A stretch of DNA of 64,000 nucleotides, taken from NCBI GenBank assembly GCA_034509425.1, contig JAVTVJ010000777.1:310001-374000 (forward strand), in the 5' to 3' direction. Positions within the stretch are counted from its first letter, which is position 1. Each line of letters begins with the position of its first letter. Below the pieces are notes generated by a model, which saw nothing but the letters and a program-made list of their open reading frames with translations, searched no databases and was not told the origin of the DNA. Position numbers and translations under genes: made by a program. This DNA comes from Eopsaltria australis (taxonomy: Eukaryota; Chordata; Aves; Passeriformes; Petroicidae). Shown here in pieces: positions 34,701-49,700 of this stretch.

Positions 34701-37700
34701 TTTTATATTAAAGTTGTGTTCTTACATCATACCTGCCCTCTTCTTGTTTTCATTGCCCACTTTTGGGTTGCTCAAGCAATAAACCTGGTTATGATTAAGT
34801 TTATATTTATCTCTGATTGTGCTAACAAAACTTTCATTTTAAATTGCGCTTTTCCCTCCCTGATATATCTAGAGAATACAACCAAATCTTCTTTAAGCTT
34901 TCATATTGTTAGACCAAACAAGGAAGAGTCTTACAGTCTGTTTGCATAAGATATTCTCTCAGTTCCTGTAATAATTCTTGCAGCCCTTCCAGCATAAGTT
35001 TATCTGTTTGAATACAGGTAAGCAAAACTATACATGGCACTATAAAAGTATGGCATTCTGTCTTAAAAATTGTGTTCAAACTTGGATGTAAGAGAAAAAT
35101 ATCCATTCCTGTATATTTTTTTTAAATGGTGAATTTAGTAGCTGCGTTGATATGGCATTTGGAATCATCTGTCCATTTCTTTCTTGTGTTTCATTGGTTT
35201 GAAGTTTCTAGCTTATCATGTGAATTCCTGTTGGCTCTTCATGAAAGGCCTCCAGCTTTTTACTGTCAAATTCCATCCCAGTTCTGCTATACTGGTTCCA
35301 ATTATTACATAGTTTTCTGTGGGTTTTGTAAGATACTCTGATCTTGCCTCATCTGGATGATATCTCTCCACTCGGCTAATCAGCATATCCAGAATCTCAG
35401 TGATGGGAGGTCTAGAACAAGTCTGAAGCAGGACTGGTGCCCCTCAAAGTATTCTCTAAGGAGCTGGCTTAGCTACCTCACATCAGGCTGGTGGCATCAT
35501 TCTCTGTGTGATCCTTTGATATGGTCTAACAGGCTGACTGAAGGAGATTTCTACTGTTATTTTACTGATTCTCATCTTCTGTAACTCAACTATTTTGTGC
35601 TGCTGACAGGAGGAGGAAGTTTCTTGGCCTGTCTTTGGATATGCACTTGCAGATTTGATTTGGGGCCTTAGAGCAAATGAGGAGGAGCGAGGTTTGTTGA
35701 GGAGCCGTCTGGGCCTAACCAACAGATTGTAAACAATTCCACCAGGAGAAATGCTCCCTTCTGCAGGGCATGGAGGCACTCATCTGCAGATGAGACTTTC
35801 TGGCTAAGGTCATTTAATTTTCAGGGACTCAGATATAGGATGTTGAAGGGATCACAAGGTTTTTTTGACCCTCAGACTGTTACCTGTTGTCTGCTCATCT
35901 AAATGGACACCGGTGATAGTATTGAGGGAGGCCTTGCATGGGAGCCCAGGGACTAGGGTGAAAGGCACAGGACACCCAATGATGTTGCCCTGGATCCTGC
36001 CAGTTAAGGAAAAAGGCATGACTAAGGGTAAGGAATTCTACTAACCAGTAAAGCAGCTACTGTGAGACCTTTGAAAAAGAACTTGGATTACAGATTTGGT
36101 TGTCAACTAACGTGATTTAAAGTCCTAATTATTTTGCTTTCTTAATAAGTATTACTCCACTCTTAGCTTTAGTATCATCTCCTTTTCATGATTATTTGAT
36201 TAAGCATGTCACATACCATAGCAAGGAATAAGTGGGCCTCTCTTTCTTTAATTGACTTTTTTCCCTAAATTTATTTATGAAAAGTTTCACAATGATAAGT
36301 TTCCTGGCAACATTCATCTGTATACAATTCCGGAGGACTCTATCCATATCCTCCTCCAAGCGTAAGGGCAGTCCATCCCAGCTCCCAGGGAAACACCTTA
36401 ATGTTCCAAGAATCTGATTTGGATGAACAGAGAAGTCATGAACAAGCTCTGAATATCAGAAAAGATATGGTATAGAGAGTGTAGAAGCAGGGGAAGTTTA
36501 TACAAGAGGAATTTAGACGTTTTGCCAAGGCAAGTAAGGTTATAGTGGGAAAGATAAAACTCAACTGGAAATGAGACTTGTAGAGGATGTCAAGGACAAC
36601 AAGACATTTTATGGCAGTAGTTAAAGGCTGAAGAAGGAAAAATGTGAAGCTGTTGCTGAAGGCAGCATGTGATTTAGTGCCAGTAAATCATTCCTGGCCA
36701 ACTTGGTTTGATAATAAGGCTGGATTTCTGGATGAGGGTAGAGGCCTGGATGTCATTTGTGTTGACTGTAGTGGCAAGTTTTTAAACATTAATTCCCCTC
36801 AATATATTTGTATCCATTTTAGTATCATATGGGTTTGAGGAATGGACAACTAGATGAGTAAAAAAACGGTTGTAAAATCAGGCTCAGAGACAGAGGTTAG
36901 TGGTCCTACCTTGCCTGCAGGCTAGTAAGAAGTAGAATACCAAAGGGGTCTGCCTTGGGACCTGTCCTGTTAACATCTTTGTTAACAACCTGGACAAGGT
37001 GACACTCATTGAGTTCTCAGGCCATATGAAGCTGAAAGAAAGTGTTGATAGTTTTAATGGCAGGACTCTCATCCAGTGGGACCTGGAGAGATGGAAAGAA
37101 TAAACAGATGGGCACCATGTTCTGGTCTCATAGTTGACCCTTCTTTGAGCAGGAGGTTGAAATAAATGATCTTCTGAGATCCCTTCCAACCTGAATTATT
37201 TTATTAATCTATGACCTCAGAAGAGTAGAAATACTAATGCAGTTCTTTTTTTCCTCTTGTTTCTGAAATAAGTGCTATGCTTCTCTTGATTTTCTTTCAT
37301 TAAGTTTATCATGTTATAATAGAGCTGTTAGTTTATCATGTTAGAGTAGAACAAATTTAGAATAAAACTGTAATGTACTTTTCTTTCTGAAATTCATCTG
37401 TACCAGTTATATAATTTCCAGTTTCATATCGCACATTAATAGGTCTATTTCCATTCTTCCTGTTGACCAGTTTCTTGTTTTAATTTATAAGTAAAACTTT
37501 ATTAGACTGCTAAAGGAACAATGTCCTCAACATCCTCAGTTTTATTCCATCCAGTCTAGTGAGCTCCTGGGTGTTCATTTTGCCTGTGGGTACTATGCAT
37601 TCCCCTGTTAGTTTTGATTATCTCTTTAACTAGTCTAGGTTTTGTTCTACCTTGTTCCACAAAAACTACATGTTCCTGGGTTTTTTTCAAGTATAATTGC

Positions 37701-40700
37701 TTAAAGTCATGTAACGTGTAGCAGAAGGTTAATTAAGTAGAGTTGTATAGTATTTTGATATGTGTGGCAGAAATCTTCTAGTCCACATTGCCCTTCCACA
37801 TTCAGTAGAAACTTTTTGATTGAAATGTTTGAGGAGGAAATTCTCATTCTCTTCTAAACAGAAAAAAATTGCTTCTCTATAAAAAGTGAAACATATTTGA
37901 AAAACTACAAATACATAAAAAGAAATCTTAAATTTGCATTGTGTATGTACTAACTGTTAAAGTTGTTGAAGAGCAGATATCAGAGAAACTAAAAACAGTG
38001 AAGTCAATTGAGGAAAAGTGTTTGATGTACTGTTACATTCTCTGTGTTTTAAGGTGTATTTTGTTTCTAATAGATTTTGTCTTCAAAGAGTGATTCCCGT
38101 TTGAAGCACTTACTGCAGCGAGCACCTGAGTACTGTCCAGAATCAATGGTAAGGCTTGCTAGAAAACTTCAAATGAGATTTGAACCTCAGAGTAGGATTT
38201 ATTTATTTATTTATTGTAAAGCCATCATAAATTATGCTACTTGTAATAAGATGGCATGTATAAGCTATAAAATGCAATGAAAATCTTATCTATGTTGTAA
38301 AAACTTGTGCTGGGTGATTGTCACTTGGATGTTAATGGTAGTGACTTAAATTAGATCATACATTGCAACATGTGTATGGCATAAAGCCATGAGGTCTTGG
38401 GTGAAGACAAAAAGGCACTGATGGCTCCACAAATTCTTCATGGCCTTATCTGAGAAACTGAAGTAATGTTTTTATTGGATAAATAAGATTATCGTTTCCT
38501 TAAAGTTCTTTAGTGTCACTAAAGTTCTTTTATTTCACTAAAAAAGAGAATGTAATCTGCTCCTTCTTCTAGGGACAATCTAATCAGGAATAGAGAAGTA
38601 TGATCATTCAGATCGTAAATTTTAGCGTCTTATCTCTTGGCAACCTTTTGCAGTCAGAAAAGCCTGCTTTCTTCTGGCAATTCCTGTTGCTCCTGAACAG
38701 TGTCAATACTGTTTACAGCAAGCCTAAAACACCTGTTTAGCTCAAGTGGGAAATGAGTAGGAGTAGTAAATCGGGGAATAAGATTTGATAAGCAACTTCA
38801 CAAGATTGTGTTTGCTTATAGATTCTTTCCTTCTGTGTGTCAAAGTTCCTTCAGTTTTTTGTTTCTGTGGGTCAACAGCTCTAAGGTTTCAGAAAGTTAT
38901 AGACAACTCTTGATATGAGTAAAACTTGTCATGAAAATCTATCAAAATGATGAATAGCATTTGGTTTGGTCTTTATCTTTCATTCTCTGATGAGTAGAAT
39001 CTTATCTGTATAGTAGAGAAAGGCTTTTGATAAGACAGGATTGGAAACTATCTGAAATGGGAAAATGACACCATTTTTATAACACCCAATTACTATCTTT
39101 ATAAATGACAAGTCAGCTGTCCAGTGTGAGTCTTGAATTCTTATCACTGAACTGGTAATATCTAGATATATAAAATAGTTAACACTTCAACTCAATACCA
39201 CGTTTACTGCTCTCAGATATCTCTTGTCTTGTTGGACAGGTGTTCTGGTGCCATTTCACAGATCAGCAGATAGGTTTAAATTTAATAAGATGGTCGATAT
39301 TCTTGAGCACTGGTTACAGATATTGTGTTGTGTTTATTCCTTCAAGTAATTGATAGAAGGGATATTGCCTGGTACTAATTAAAATGTAACTCTCAACACA
39401 AGTGGTGATTTTTATCTTAGAATCATAGATTCATTTAGGTTGGAAAAGACCCTAAAGATCATTGAGTCCAACCATTAACCTCCTCATGAAATAAAGGAAA
39501 TCAACTGAACCAAAGGGATGGAACTCATTGAAGTAGCAGCTCTTTGCCATCTTCTTTTGATCTTGGTTTGGCCCTTGTCTAAGTAGAAAAGTTCCACAGA
39601 TGCAGAGGACAGTGTTAGATCATTAGATACAGATCCATTGCAACTTTGGAAAGTCATTGATTCCTGTGATGACAGATAGATGTGTCATTGTGTGACAATA
39701 TGCGTTGCTGTGTCAGCGTGATTGAAACCCATTTTTAAATTTGTATTCTGTATGGTTATCTGTGTTTAGGGTATTTTTAAGCTGGTGGGAAGGATTGCTA
39801 GAACAATAAGCTTCTCCACAGGTCTTAGTCCTAGACAAATCTTGTTTGTCTAAGTTGCTGTTTAGTTCTGTAAACACTGATGGAGAAAGTTGACTAGCTT
39901 GTGTATTCTAGATAACTGCATTATGTTCTGCGTTTGCAGAAATGCTGCTATTGATTCCATGGTCTGTGCATAGCAGCCCTCTCATTGAAGCAAATGGTAC
40001 TCAGCTTCTGTCACAGCACTTCTTTAAAAGATGTTTAAACATAAGAATTCTTCCAATCAGATATTTAAAACACAGTGAAAAACTTCTGAAATTGCTGGTT
40101 TGAGTCTGCTAGAAACTCTCTTATTCTGTAGACTTGCTTTTGCTTAATTGCATTTTTACTTTTCAGAGAGAAGTGTGGGGTTGTATAAATTCTTCTTTGC
40201 CAGGTAAGAAATACGAACTGGCTATTGAATCATGTTGCTTTTCCACCCTCTGTGTGTTTTGATGTTGTGTCTGCCACCTGTACCTATAGATTTCATGATA
40301 ATTTAACTTCCATTATGCATCTAATATAAACTGTGTGGTGTTTAGTTTCCTCTAGTATATAATGAGTTATCTGTGCATTTTATTAACAGTATTCTTTTCC
40401 TAGTTAGAAAAATATTTAATATTTTTGTATAATTAAATACATTCTTCCGTGGCAAATCCAGGAAATACCAGCATTGCTTTCTTTTGAAGATTTTCTGGGT
40501 TTTCTGATTTTGTTACACCTTAGCCTGATCTACAAAAGCGTTGATAATTATGACTTTACTCTAGATGCAGCATGATTTGAGCAAATACTGAGTAACACAG
40601 GGAAATAATAAGAACTAGACAAACAATGTATTTGCAGAGGCTCAGATCATGAACCAAACTGCTTGGTACAGGTGGATTTAGAAAGTTAAAGCTTAAATCA

Positions 40701-43700
40701 AAATATAAAGTTGTAATGTTAAAAGGACACATCAAAAATAGATGAAATCAGGCCTAACTAGTCCATTGTATCATATGTCATTTCTAAAAGACTTTGAATG
40801 TAATTAGAATGCCGTAGTTGGAAAAGTGAGAGTGAGGAAAGAGGAGGCTTTTACAGCAACTGCTCAGACTGTCCTCCTCCTTCCTGTCCCTCCACCAGGC
40901 CTTGGAGGCAAACTGTTGATTCCAGTGCTTGTAAACAGACTTTCTGTCTTATTAGTTAAGTAAAAGTGGCAAAATATATTATCTTTTGGAGTTGCAGTGT
41001 TTCTGTCTCATCTAAAACCTGATAAATTTTTAGCTGACAACAATACCCAGTCTTACTTGAACAGAAGCACTGGAAATCATTGTTAATGAACCACTCCCAA
41101 TTTTCTTCCGCTGCTTTCTTTGTACCTGCATGAAGCTGAGCACTTTCCACCCTTCCTGCATCTGAAGTTATATTACTGTTTTCTTATTTCTTGGCATGAG
41201 CCAGTTTTAAAATTGCATTACTGGTGGGATTTTGTAAATTTATAGGAGAACATTTTAGGGGAAGCTCTTATCCCTTCTCTGGTAAATTGATACAGCTGGG
41301 TGCACCTGGGGGCTGCCTGTACAGCAGCACAGGGAGCAGACAGGAGGAGCTAGAAACCAGTGTGCAGTTACTTGTCTTCCATCCTATTGGAATCATAGAG
41401 ACACAGCAGGAAGACTCCTACAGCAGGAGAGCTGTGTGGGACAGGTACAGGAAGGACAGGCCAGGAAGATGAGGAGCAGGAGTTGCCCTTTGTGTGAGAG
41501 TGTTAACTGGATTGCATGGAGCTCTGCTGGGAATGGGTGATGAGCCAGCTGAGAGCAGCCTGGAGTGCATTGTACGGAGAGCCCGACACGGGTGGTGATG
41601 GGGGTGTCTGCTGCACACTCCCTCATCAGGCTGAAGTAGTAAATGAGGCCTTCTTTGTACAGCTGGTAGAAGTCTTGTGTTCACAGGCCTGGTGTTTATG
41701 GACAATTTTAATCACCCTGGTACCTTTTGAAGAGAAAACACATGAGGGTACAGGCAATCTACTTGCAAAAATCCCATGGGTTATGGCCCTGGAGAAAAGG
41801 AGGGTCCAAGGGAGCTGCTTGACTTTCAAGGATCACCTTATCCAAGCTCCACTTAATGCATGGTGGGGTTAGAAAAGCCAGAGCCTGTCAAGAGTTGATC
41901 CTGGTGAATTATGTGATGGGCAGCCAGAATGCTTCTTGAACTACATCAGCAAAAAAGGAAGACTGGGGAAAATGAGAGCCTGCTGCTGAATGGGGCAGGA
42001 AACCTGGTGACAAATGACACTAAATAGCCCATGGTCTTCTTTGCCTCAGTCTTCACTGGTAAGATGAGCCTACAGGAATGCCAGGTCCCTGAGTTGTAAA
42101 GTCCAGAGCAAGGAAGACTTGGGCTTGATGGAGGAGAGGATAGGGTTAGGTATTGAGAGAGGATGCTGAGGACTGTGACAAAGAAGGGAAGAAAGCAAGT
42201 TTGCTCCTGCCTATAGAAAGGGCAGGGAGGACCTGAGGAACTCCAGGCTTGAACAGTTTCACCTCAAACCCTGGGAAGGTTTCCTTCCTGCAAACAATTT
42301 CCAGACACATCAAGAACAGCCAAGTGATAGTTTATAGTCAGCATGAATATATGAAGGGGAGACTGCGCTTAACCAACCTGATAACCCTCTATGATGAGGT
42401 GACTGCCTTTTTAGATGAGGGGAAAGCAGTGCATGTTGTCCATCTCAACTTCAGTAAGGATTTCCTCACTCTTTTTTATAACTCGCTTATAGACAAACTG
42501 ATGAAGTGTGGGCTGGATAAGCGGGCAGTGGAGGTGAAGTGAAAACTGGTCAAATTGCTGTGCCAAAAGGTTTGATCAGTGTCACAGAGTGCAGCTGTAG
42601 GCCAGTATCCCAGGGGTTGATGCTGGGTCTACTCCTATTTAACATCTTCGTTAATGATGGGACAGAGTTCACCCTCAGTGTATTTGCCAGTGATGCAAAA
42701 GTAAATAGAGAGGTTGCTAGACCCGATGGTTGTGCTGCCATTCACAGGGATGTTGATTAACCAAAAGAACAGGCAGACAGGAACCTCATGAAATTCCAGA
42801 AGAGGAAATGCAAAGTCCTGCACCTGGCGAAGGCCCCATGCTCCACAGCACACAGGAGGCTGGCCAGCTGGAAAGCAGCTTGGTAGAAATGTACCTGAGA
42901 ATCCTGAGGACCAGCAAGTGGAACATGATCCAGCAATTTGCCCTTGTAACAAAGAAGACCAACAGCATCCAGACTGCATTAGTGAAAATGTTTCCAGCGG
43001 ATCAAGGGAGCTGATCCTTCCCCTCTACTCAGCATTGGTGAGACAACATCAGGGATACTGTGTCCAGTTCTGAGCATTTTGGGACAAGAAAACGATGAAC
43101 ACACTAGAGCAAATTCAGCAAAGAGCCACTGTAAGGTGACTAAGGAGTTGGAACATGTATGAGAGCAGGCTGAGAGTCTGTGTTAGGCAACTAGATGATT
43201 TGTTATAGCTCAGGAATCTGTATTGTTCACATGAATTTGATGAGTTATCATAACTATAGGCTCCAGTCAATTAATTGTACACTGAGGGTGTATTTTGGTC
43301 TAAAAATGCACACATCTTAACTACCTTGATGACAAAATTAATTTACGAGTTGCTGTATTAAGATTGAAGTTCAGTGTTTCTTGAGAGTGTGAGATCAGTT
43401 TATTCATGAGTTTGTCTGCTGGGTTGGATATAAACTGGAGAGAGGGCCACTTGCCAAGAAAATATTAAGAACAGCTGAAAATTATCAGCCTTCTTAATTT
43501 GGCATGCATTTGTAGCTTGCTTCATTCTTTTATCACCGTTTATTTTAGTTCCAGTATGTCTGAAACCACAGGCCCTGTATTGCCTGCTATGGATGCCTGA
43601 TTACTCAGTGGTGACACTGCCCCTGAAGCTGTCCAGCTGTATTTACCATGTGTTTCTCCTGGATACAGCCAGTTATTGCAGTCGAGATTTCTGGAAATCT

Positions 43701-46700
43701 TTTTTTCATATTGCACATGATGTTTCTTTGATGTTTTTTAGATTGCTTATGCCTTACGTTATCAATCCTACTAGTAAATGTTCTACCAAACATTACTGTT
43801 CTGATTGAAAGGAATCCCCACATAGGAATTTGTTCAAAAACGACTGATGTGTTATTTTATGCCTAAAACAGAGCATAGTGAGTTGTTGATTTGGCAATTA
43901 AGTGTACATATGTAGTGAAACCTAAATTCCGGATTTTTGAACACGGATTGCAAACTACTGATGTGTGCACAACAGCGATCTCTTTGACACTCTCAAGAGG
44001 ATGCTCAGTCTCTGAAAAACTAATTCTGCACCCCAGTTGTGGAAGTGAAAGGTGGGCTGTACTTGCAGTTGTTCGTGACCTTCACAGCTGCTTTGAAATA
44101 GTGTGAATTGGAAAGCTGAGGCAATACTCTGAATAGATGTGGAGAGGCTTTTGAGAGTCTCCAGAAAGACCTATGGATCACTGGCCTGCAGTGCCTGCAG
44201 AGGCTCTGGACCATTAAGGTCAAACTGACAGAATACAGGCTGCAACCAGAAGCTGTTCTGCACCTTTGCCCCTCTGCTCCCTGCTCCCTCCACCTGCTAT
44301 GCAATGCTGCTACCTTACTTGTGCCAAGCATTATGCTTCTCATTCATATTTTAATAACTGTTATGCATATTTTAATTTCCACAGGGAAAGTGTTAATTTA
44401 GTGAAGATTTTGCTCCTCCTTTATAAATCTGCCATTAGTGCATTTTCTTAATTCGCCCATTGGAACGTCATGAAAGACAGATGCTGGCAAGACTTTCTAT
44501 GCCACCTGTGTTTGTAAGGCCAACAAAGTGTTTTAAAGGCAATTTTCTTAGTGATTAATACCATTTGGCCATTGTTTTCCATTGGTTGCAATTATTTTTT
44601 ATTACTTTTTTCCAAGTGTTTTCTTAGCATTTAAATTTAAGATCACTGGTCTTGCACCTAGTTCTTTCACTTCCCTTTTTAAAAGCTGGACATCCCATGT
44701 GGCTCTTCTGAATAGGCATTTCCACTAGGCTTAAGAGCATTTTTTAAAATTAAGTTGTTGATTCTTTTGCTTTGTCCTTTTTTTTCTACATAAAGAATAT
44801 AATTTGTGTATGTAATAAAGTACTTATTTATTTTTTAAATATTCGTAATAAAAATGAGTGGTTCATTTGGGTTAAATAATTCTACCTCCTCTCCTAAGAA
44901 AAAGAATGTAACAGGTTTGTCACAGCTGCTGGGCAGCTGCATAGATCAAACCTTCCCTTTATTTCTGTCTTTAAAGTTACACAAGAAATAGATACAGGAA
45001 TGTGTTCTTTTATTTCTGGTGTCTTGAAAACATTAGAAAATCTGTATTTATTATTAGATTAAGAGGATGAAACAATTTATGGCAGTAATTTGCTTCTTCT
45101 AGTAATTTGCTAGTTACTTCTATGTAACTTTATGGTAAGAAGTGAGGATAATGCAAACAGTGAAATAAATGGATTAAGAGAGACAGGGAGATGAGGAACT
45201 TTCATTGGAGATTGTTCTGGCTATAAAACCATATTGCTAGGGGGATAAATGACAGAGGAAGTGTTGTGAATTAACCCCAGTAGGCTGCTAATTACCACAC
45301 AGTGTTTGCTCATTCTCCCATCAGTGGGAGAGAGGGGAGAATCAGAGGGCAACAGTGAGAAAGCCCATGGATTGGGATAAAGACAGTTTATAATATAAAA
45401 ACAGAAGGAAAAACAACAAAGAAAGGAGAAAAAAACCCAAACACAAGAAAAACAAGTAATGAAAAAGAAAATAATTGCTCACCATCAACCAACTGATGCC
45501 CAACTGGTCCCCAAGCAGTGGCAGCCCCTACCATTCTCAACCTCCAGCTTTTATGGCTGTGCATGGTGCCATGTGGCATGGAATGTCAGCTGGGGTCAGC
45601 TGTCCTGGCTGTGTCCTGTCCTGACCTCTTGTGCACTGCCAGCCTACTTGTGAGTCCCTATGGAAAACAGAAAAGGCCTTGATGCTGCCTGTATTTACAG
45701 TAACTAAAACCATCCCTGTGTTATCGACACTTTTAATTAGAAGTCCAAAACATAGCTCCATGCTAGCTCAGCTGAAGAAATTAACTCCATCCTGACCAAA
45801 ACCCCCACAGGAAGTTTGGAGAAAGAATACAGAACATTTTCTGCATTTGCGAAGTTGGTAGAGAAATGTGCCATTGAAACAAAACAACAGGGCCTATCTG
45901 TAAGAGATGATGTTCTCAGTTTTAATGAGATTTTTTTCCTGTTTTTTGTTGGTTTATATTTCAGATTAGCTAGATTATCAAAATGTACTACTTCCACTGA
46001 ACATACCAAACAGTTTGCATAAAGCATCTTTAACTTCACTATATGGAAAGTACTTCATTAATTGCTAGTTTCAGCATTTATGAAAGCACAGACTTGCGTT
46101 TTTTGCTTAAAGTTGGTTTGGAATTCCAATAAAAATGTAATCTGTACATAGACTTCTTGAATGAGTACAGGATTATCAAATTTGAAAAGCAGAGGGAAGG
46201 GAAAGTGGTGACATAGTTTCTCTTCCTACTTTAATAAACCTGTCATCTTATTTCCAAAGGAGTTTTGAAGAAGTCTGACGGGTGGGTTGGTTTAGGCTGC
46301 TGTGAGCTGGCTATTGCTGTGGAGTGTCGGCAAGCGTGTAAGCAGGTAAGACTTTCACCTCACTGACTGAATCCAGACTGATTCTGCGGTGCTTTTTGGT
46401 GACGCTAAACTTAATCTTGACTTTTTTGTCATGGTCTCTGCATAAAAGTGGTTTAAGTGAAAGGCAACATGTGGCTGATCCTAAGCTCTTTTTTTGTAGT
46501 GTCATGTTTAGTGATACAACATTATAGTTACAGCCCCAGATTTTTGTGCTTCTTCAAAGAGCTTTTGTTGATCAGATGGAAGAAAGGGGGTTTTTTTGGT
46601 GTCAATAGAACCAGAGTTTTTGTCAAGTGTTAGTTTTAAGCATAATACATAAATTTAGCAATGACCTTTTTAATAAAAATCTGTGAATCATTTAGTGATT

Positions 46701-49700
46701 TTTTTTCCCCTAAATACATGTTTGCGGCCTTAGAAACATCTACAAAGTCTAGGAGCGTATTTGTATTTATCATCATCCTTGTAATTCATTTGTGGAGGAG
46801 CACAGATTTACTTAATATTCGTACTTGTGAATGTTACCTGTGTAGTCTTAATCTTGACCAAACAGCCTACTGTAAACTGCTGTCATTAAAAAAAAAGAAT
46901 CTGCTTTCATCCAAAAACACAGCGTTTAAACTATGTGGCAAGAGATGAGCAGTGAGTTCAGAGTAGTGTGGGAGAGAGATGAGGAGAGAGTAAACAAACT
47001 GGGTACTTTTGATCTTCTGAAAAGAAGATGCATGTTTATTCTCAAAAGCATTTTTTAGCCATGTTTTCAAATTTGTCCTAATGCTTGTGTCTTCCAGACC
47101 TGATAAAGATATCTCTGTTTATTGCAGTCTTATTAAATTCTATTAATTTAATCTTATGATAATTTCTCATTATTCTCTAAATCAGATGTTGATTTGTTTG
47201 ATTGCAGACTCTGTTGTTTCAGAATCTTGGCTATATTTTGTATTTTAGCAGATTCCGGTTAAAACATTTCCTATGTTGTCTCATTTATAGTAAAATCTAA
47301 ATATTTGCCGTATATTAGGGATAGTGGGAAATATTTGAATTTTAATTTTGATTCTTGAAACTTGAGTGGATTTTGGAGTCATTTTTAAGGCAGTGATATA
47401 ATAGGTCCATGGTCAGACTTTTCCCAAGTGTTTTGAATTACTGGAGGGGGAAGTAACATGTTAGTAGTTATAGTTTTGAATATCTGTCATAATGAAAAGG
47501 AGCATGAGATTTTGTGTAGAACAAAGGGATCTGCAGTTTGAGGGGAGAATTTCTGCAACTGAGTTTGACAATAGGAACCATAGCACTAAAAATACAAGAG
47601 GGAATGGAAAGTGACACACAAGTGATAATTAGCAGGGGAAATGGGGAGATCTTTATGCTCAAGCTCTTCCATTTCTTAAATGCTTCCTGTATTCTGCAAT
47701 CTGACAAACCTTCCACAAAACCAAAGTTGCTTTGTGTGCTTCTGCTATCAACTAACTTGGTGTGGAAATATTAGGGTTTAGGTTTTCGTTAAATGTCATA
47801 TTAACAGTCATGGCTTCTGCTTTTTTTCTCAAAGCTTTACATGGATTCTTTTAAAGGAGTATTTTAATAGATCATGAATCCATTGTTATTACAGTTAATT
47901 TAAAAGTAGAACTTTATTTTGCAACATGATTTTATTATTTTCTACTACAAATGGAGAAATTTATGTCTTTCAGGCTTCTGCAAAAAATGATGTTTTAAAG
48001 GTCTGCAGGAAGGAATACGAGGTATGTTTTTATGTGTCTGAATATATCTAAAAAGTCAACTGTTTTATAAGTCCTCTAAAAAGTATCCTGTAGAAGAGGG
48101 AAAGTTGAGTCTTTTTATAGTTATATTTCTGAATGTACTCATTTTCATATGAATGTAAATTATATCGCTACAGTTTTTATAGAAGTATAATCACCTTCTG
48201 TAAAAAAGTCTTGGATTTTTTAGACTTGCATATACCTTAATTTAAATGAAAAAGTTGCAACTTTCAAAATGGATTCCCAAAATCCAAACTCCTCTATTTC
48301 ATAGGAGTTTTGATCAAAGTCAGCATTCATTGTGTTCATTCAATCTGTCAGAAACCTTTCAGCTTGGACAAGGAGAGAGTCAGCTTAAAAGTGACCTAAA
48401 GAAATAAATTCAGGAAAGAATAGCCTTTTAAGTATCCTATCTGAATATAAATTATTTCAAATGTATAAATTTTTGTAATGTCAGTGAAACTGTTGATGCT
48501 TGCAGTTGTTTTTACTGTACTGCTCATAAAATTAATTATCAGTATCTCTTCAGAAATCTGCCTTTACCTGTGTTCTTTTTAACACAGTGTGTAGAAATGC
48601 TATTCTGCAAGGACTGCTTTTCTTTTGATCTTTGTCTTAATTAAAAGCCAGATTCATCTCACCCCCTTTCATCTCATTTCCTTCTGCCTGAAGTTAGGTA
48701 GTCCTGCATCAGTTCTGCTAATAATCAACAGTTCAGGATATCAGACAATTTTCTGTTCTTTTGATTTGGGCAGAAGTGGAGCAGCTTTCCTGTTTTTTTC
48801 CAGGAAGCATTAAATTACTTTTTCAAAAATTTATTTTCCCTTTCATCCTTTTATCTAAACAATCTACAGAGTATTTTCCTAGACTCTTCACTGTGGAAGT
48901 TAGCATGGGTTGAAATTGCCATAGCCTGTTCTCTTAAAAATGCATTTTCATTTTAAGTAGTTCTGTCTCCTTTCATGCTATAATGTGCTATACTGTCAAC
49001 ATCTGCAAGCTTCTCCTCTATTATGCTGGTCTGTTTCCTTCTTTTTTTCTGGATTTCTGCATTGCTGTAGGAGGTTGGCCAGTATGGGTTGAAGGAGAAC
49101 GGGAGAGGAAAGGTAAGAGAACAAAGAATGACTTCAGAATGGTCATAGTCATCTTACTTTCTTTTCCAGTCTTTATCTGGAATTTTGAAAACTGAGCGTC
49201 TCACTCTTAATCAAGAGTGATCTTGCTGTTATTGTACAGAAAATATTAATGGTTGCTATCTGTGTGAGACTAAAAGAGGAGAGGGAGAAAAATCATAGCA
49301 GAAGGAATCAATCTTCTGGTTAGGGAAGAAGGAAAGAACTTCTTTTATTGAGGACTAGGTGTAGTAGATACAAATAGTGTGTCAGGGACAGAAATTAAGT
49401 ATCTGATATGCTAGATCTTCAGTTATGATAGAATTTTGTATGACAATGATTCTTCCTATGTATCCAGGCCTACAGGTGCTCATGAAAAATAATACTTAAA
49501 ATGCTCTTAAGAGGCTCATTGGTTGTATAAAATTCAAGGAAGTTATGCCTAAGATTGAAGATTCCAAATAAAACTTCTGGAGGGAACCTGCAGTTTCCCA
49601 CACCCTGTCATTATTTCTCATTTAAAAAAAAATGTGTTCTCGCTGCTTTGGTGCGTGAGTCCTGCTCCCTCTATAGTCTGTGAGTAGCTTCTGTGTCCTG

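Larger units (their letters stand above)
38149..40166 (+). other. RECK: RECK intron 3
   Basis: About 2 kb. It begins with an (ATTT)n run near 38197-38215 and contains a short minus-strand CR1 fragment at 39421-39475. The acceptor ends TTTTACTTTTCAG. Confidence 0.9.
40204..46259 (+). other. RECK: RECK intron 4
   Basis: About 6 kb. It holds a ~1.9-kb CR1 copy (41290-43180) and an antisense ERVL-type solo LTR (45262-45809). The remaining sequence is AT-rich with nothing recognised. The acceptor ends TTATTTCCAAAG. Confidence 0.9.

Noticed and set aside
42249..42760. Open frames resembling reverse transcriptase
   Set aside because: These are pieces of a degraded CR1 ORF2, interrupted by stops and frameshifts; listed as a mobile element and not as a gene.
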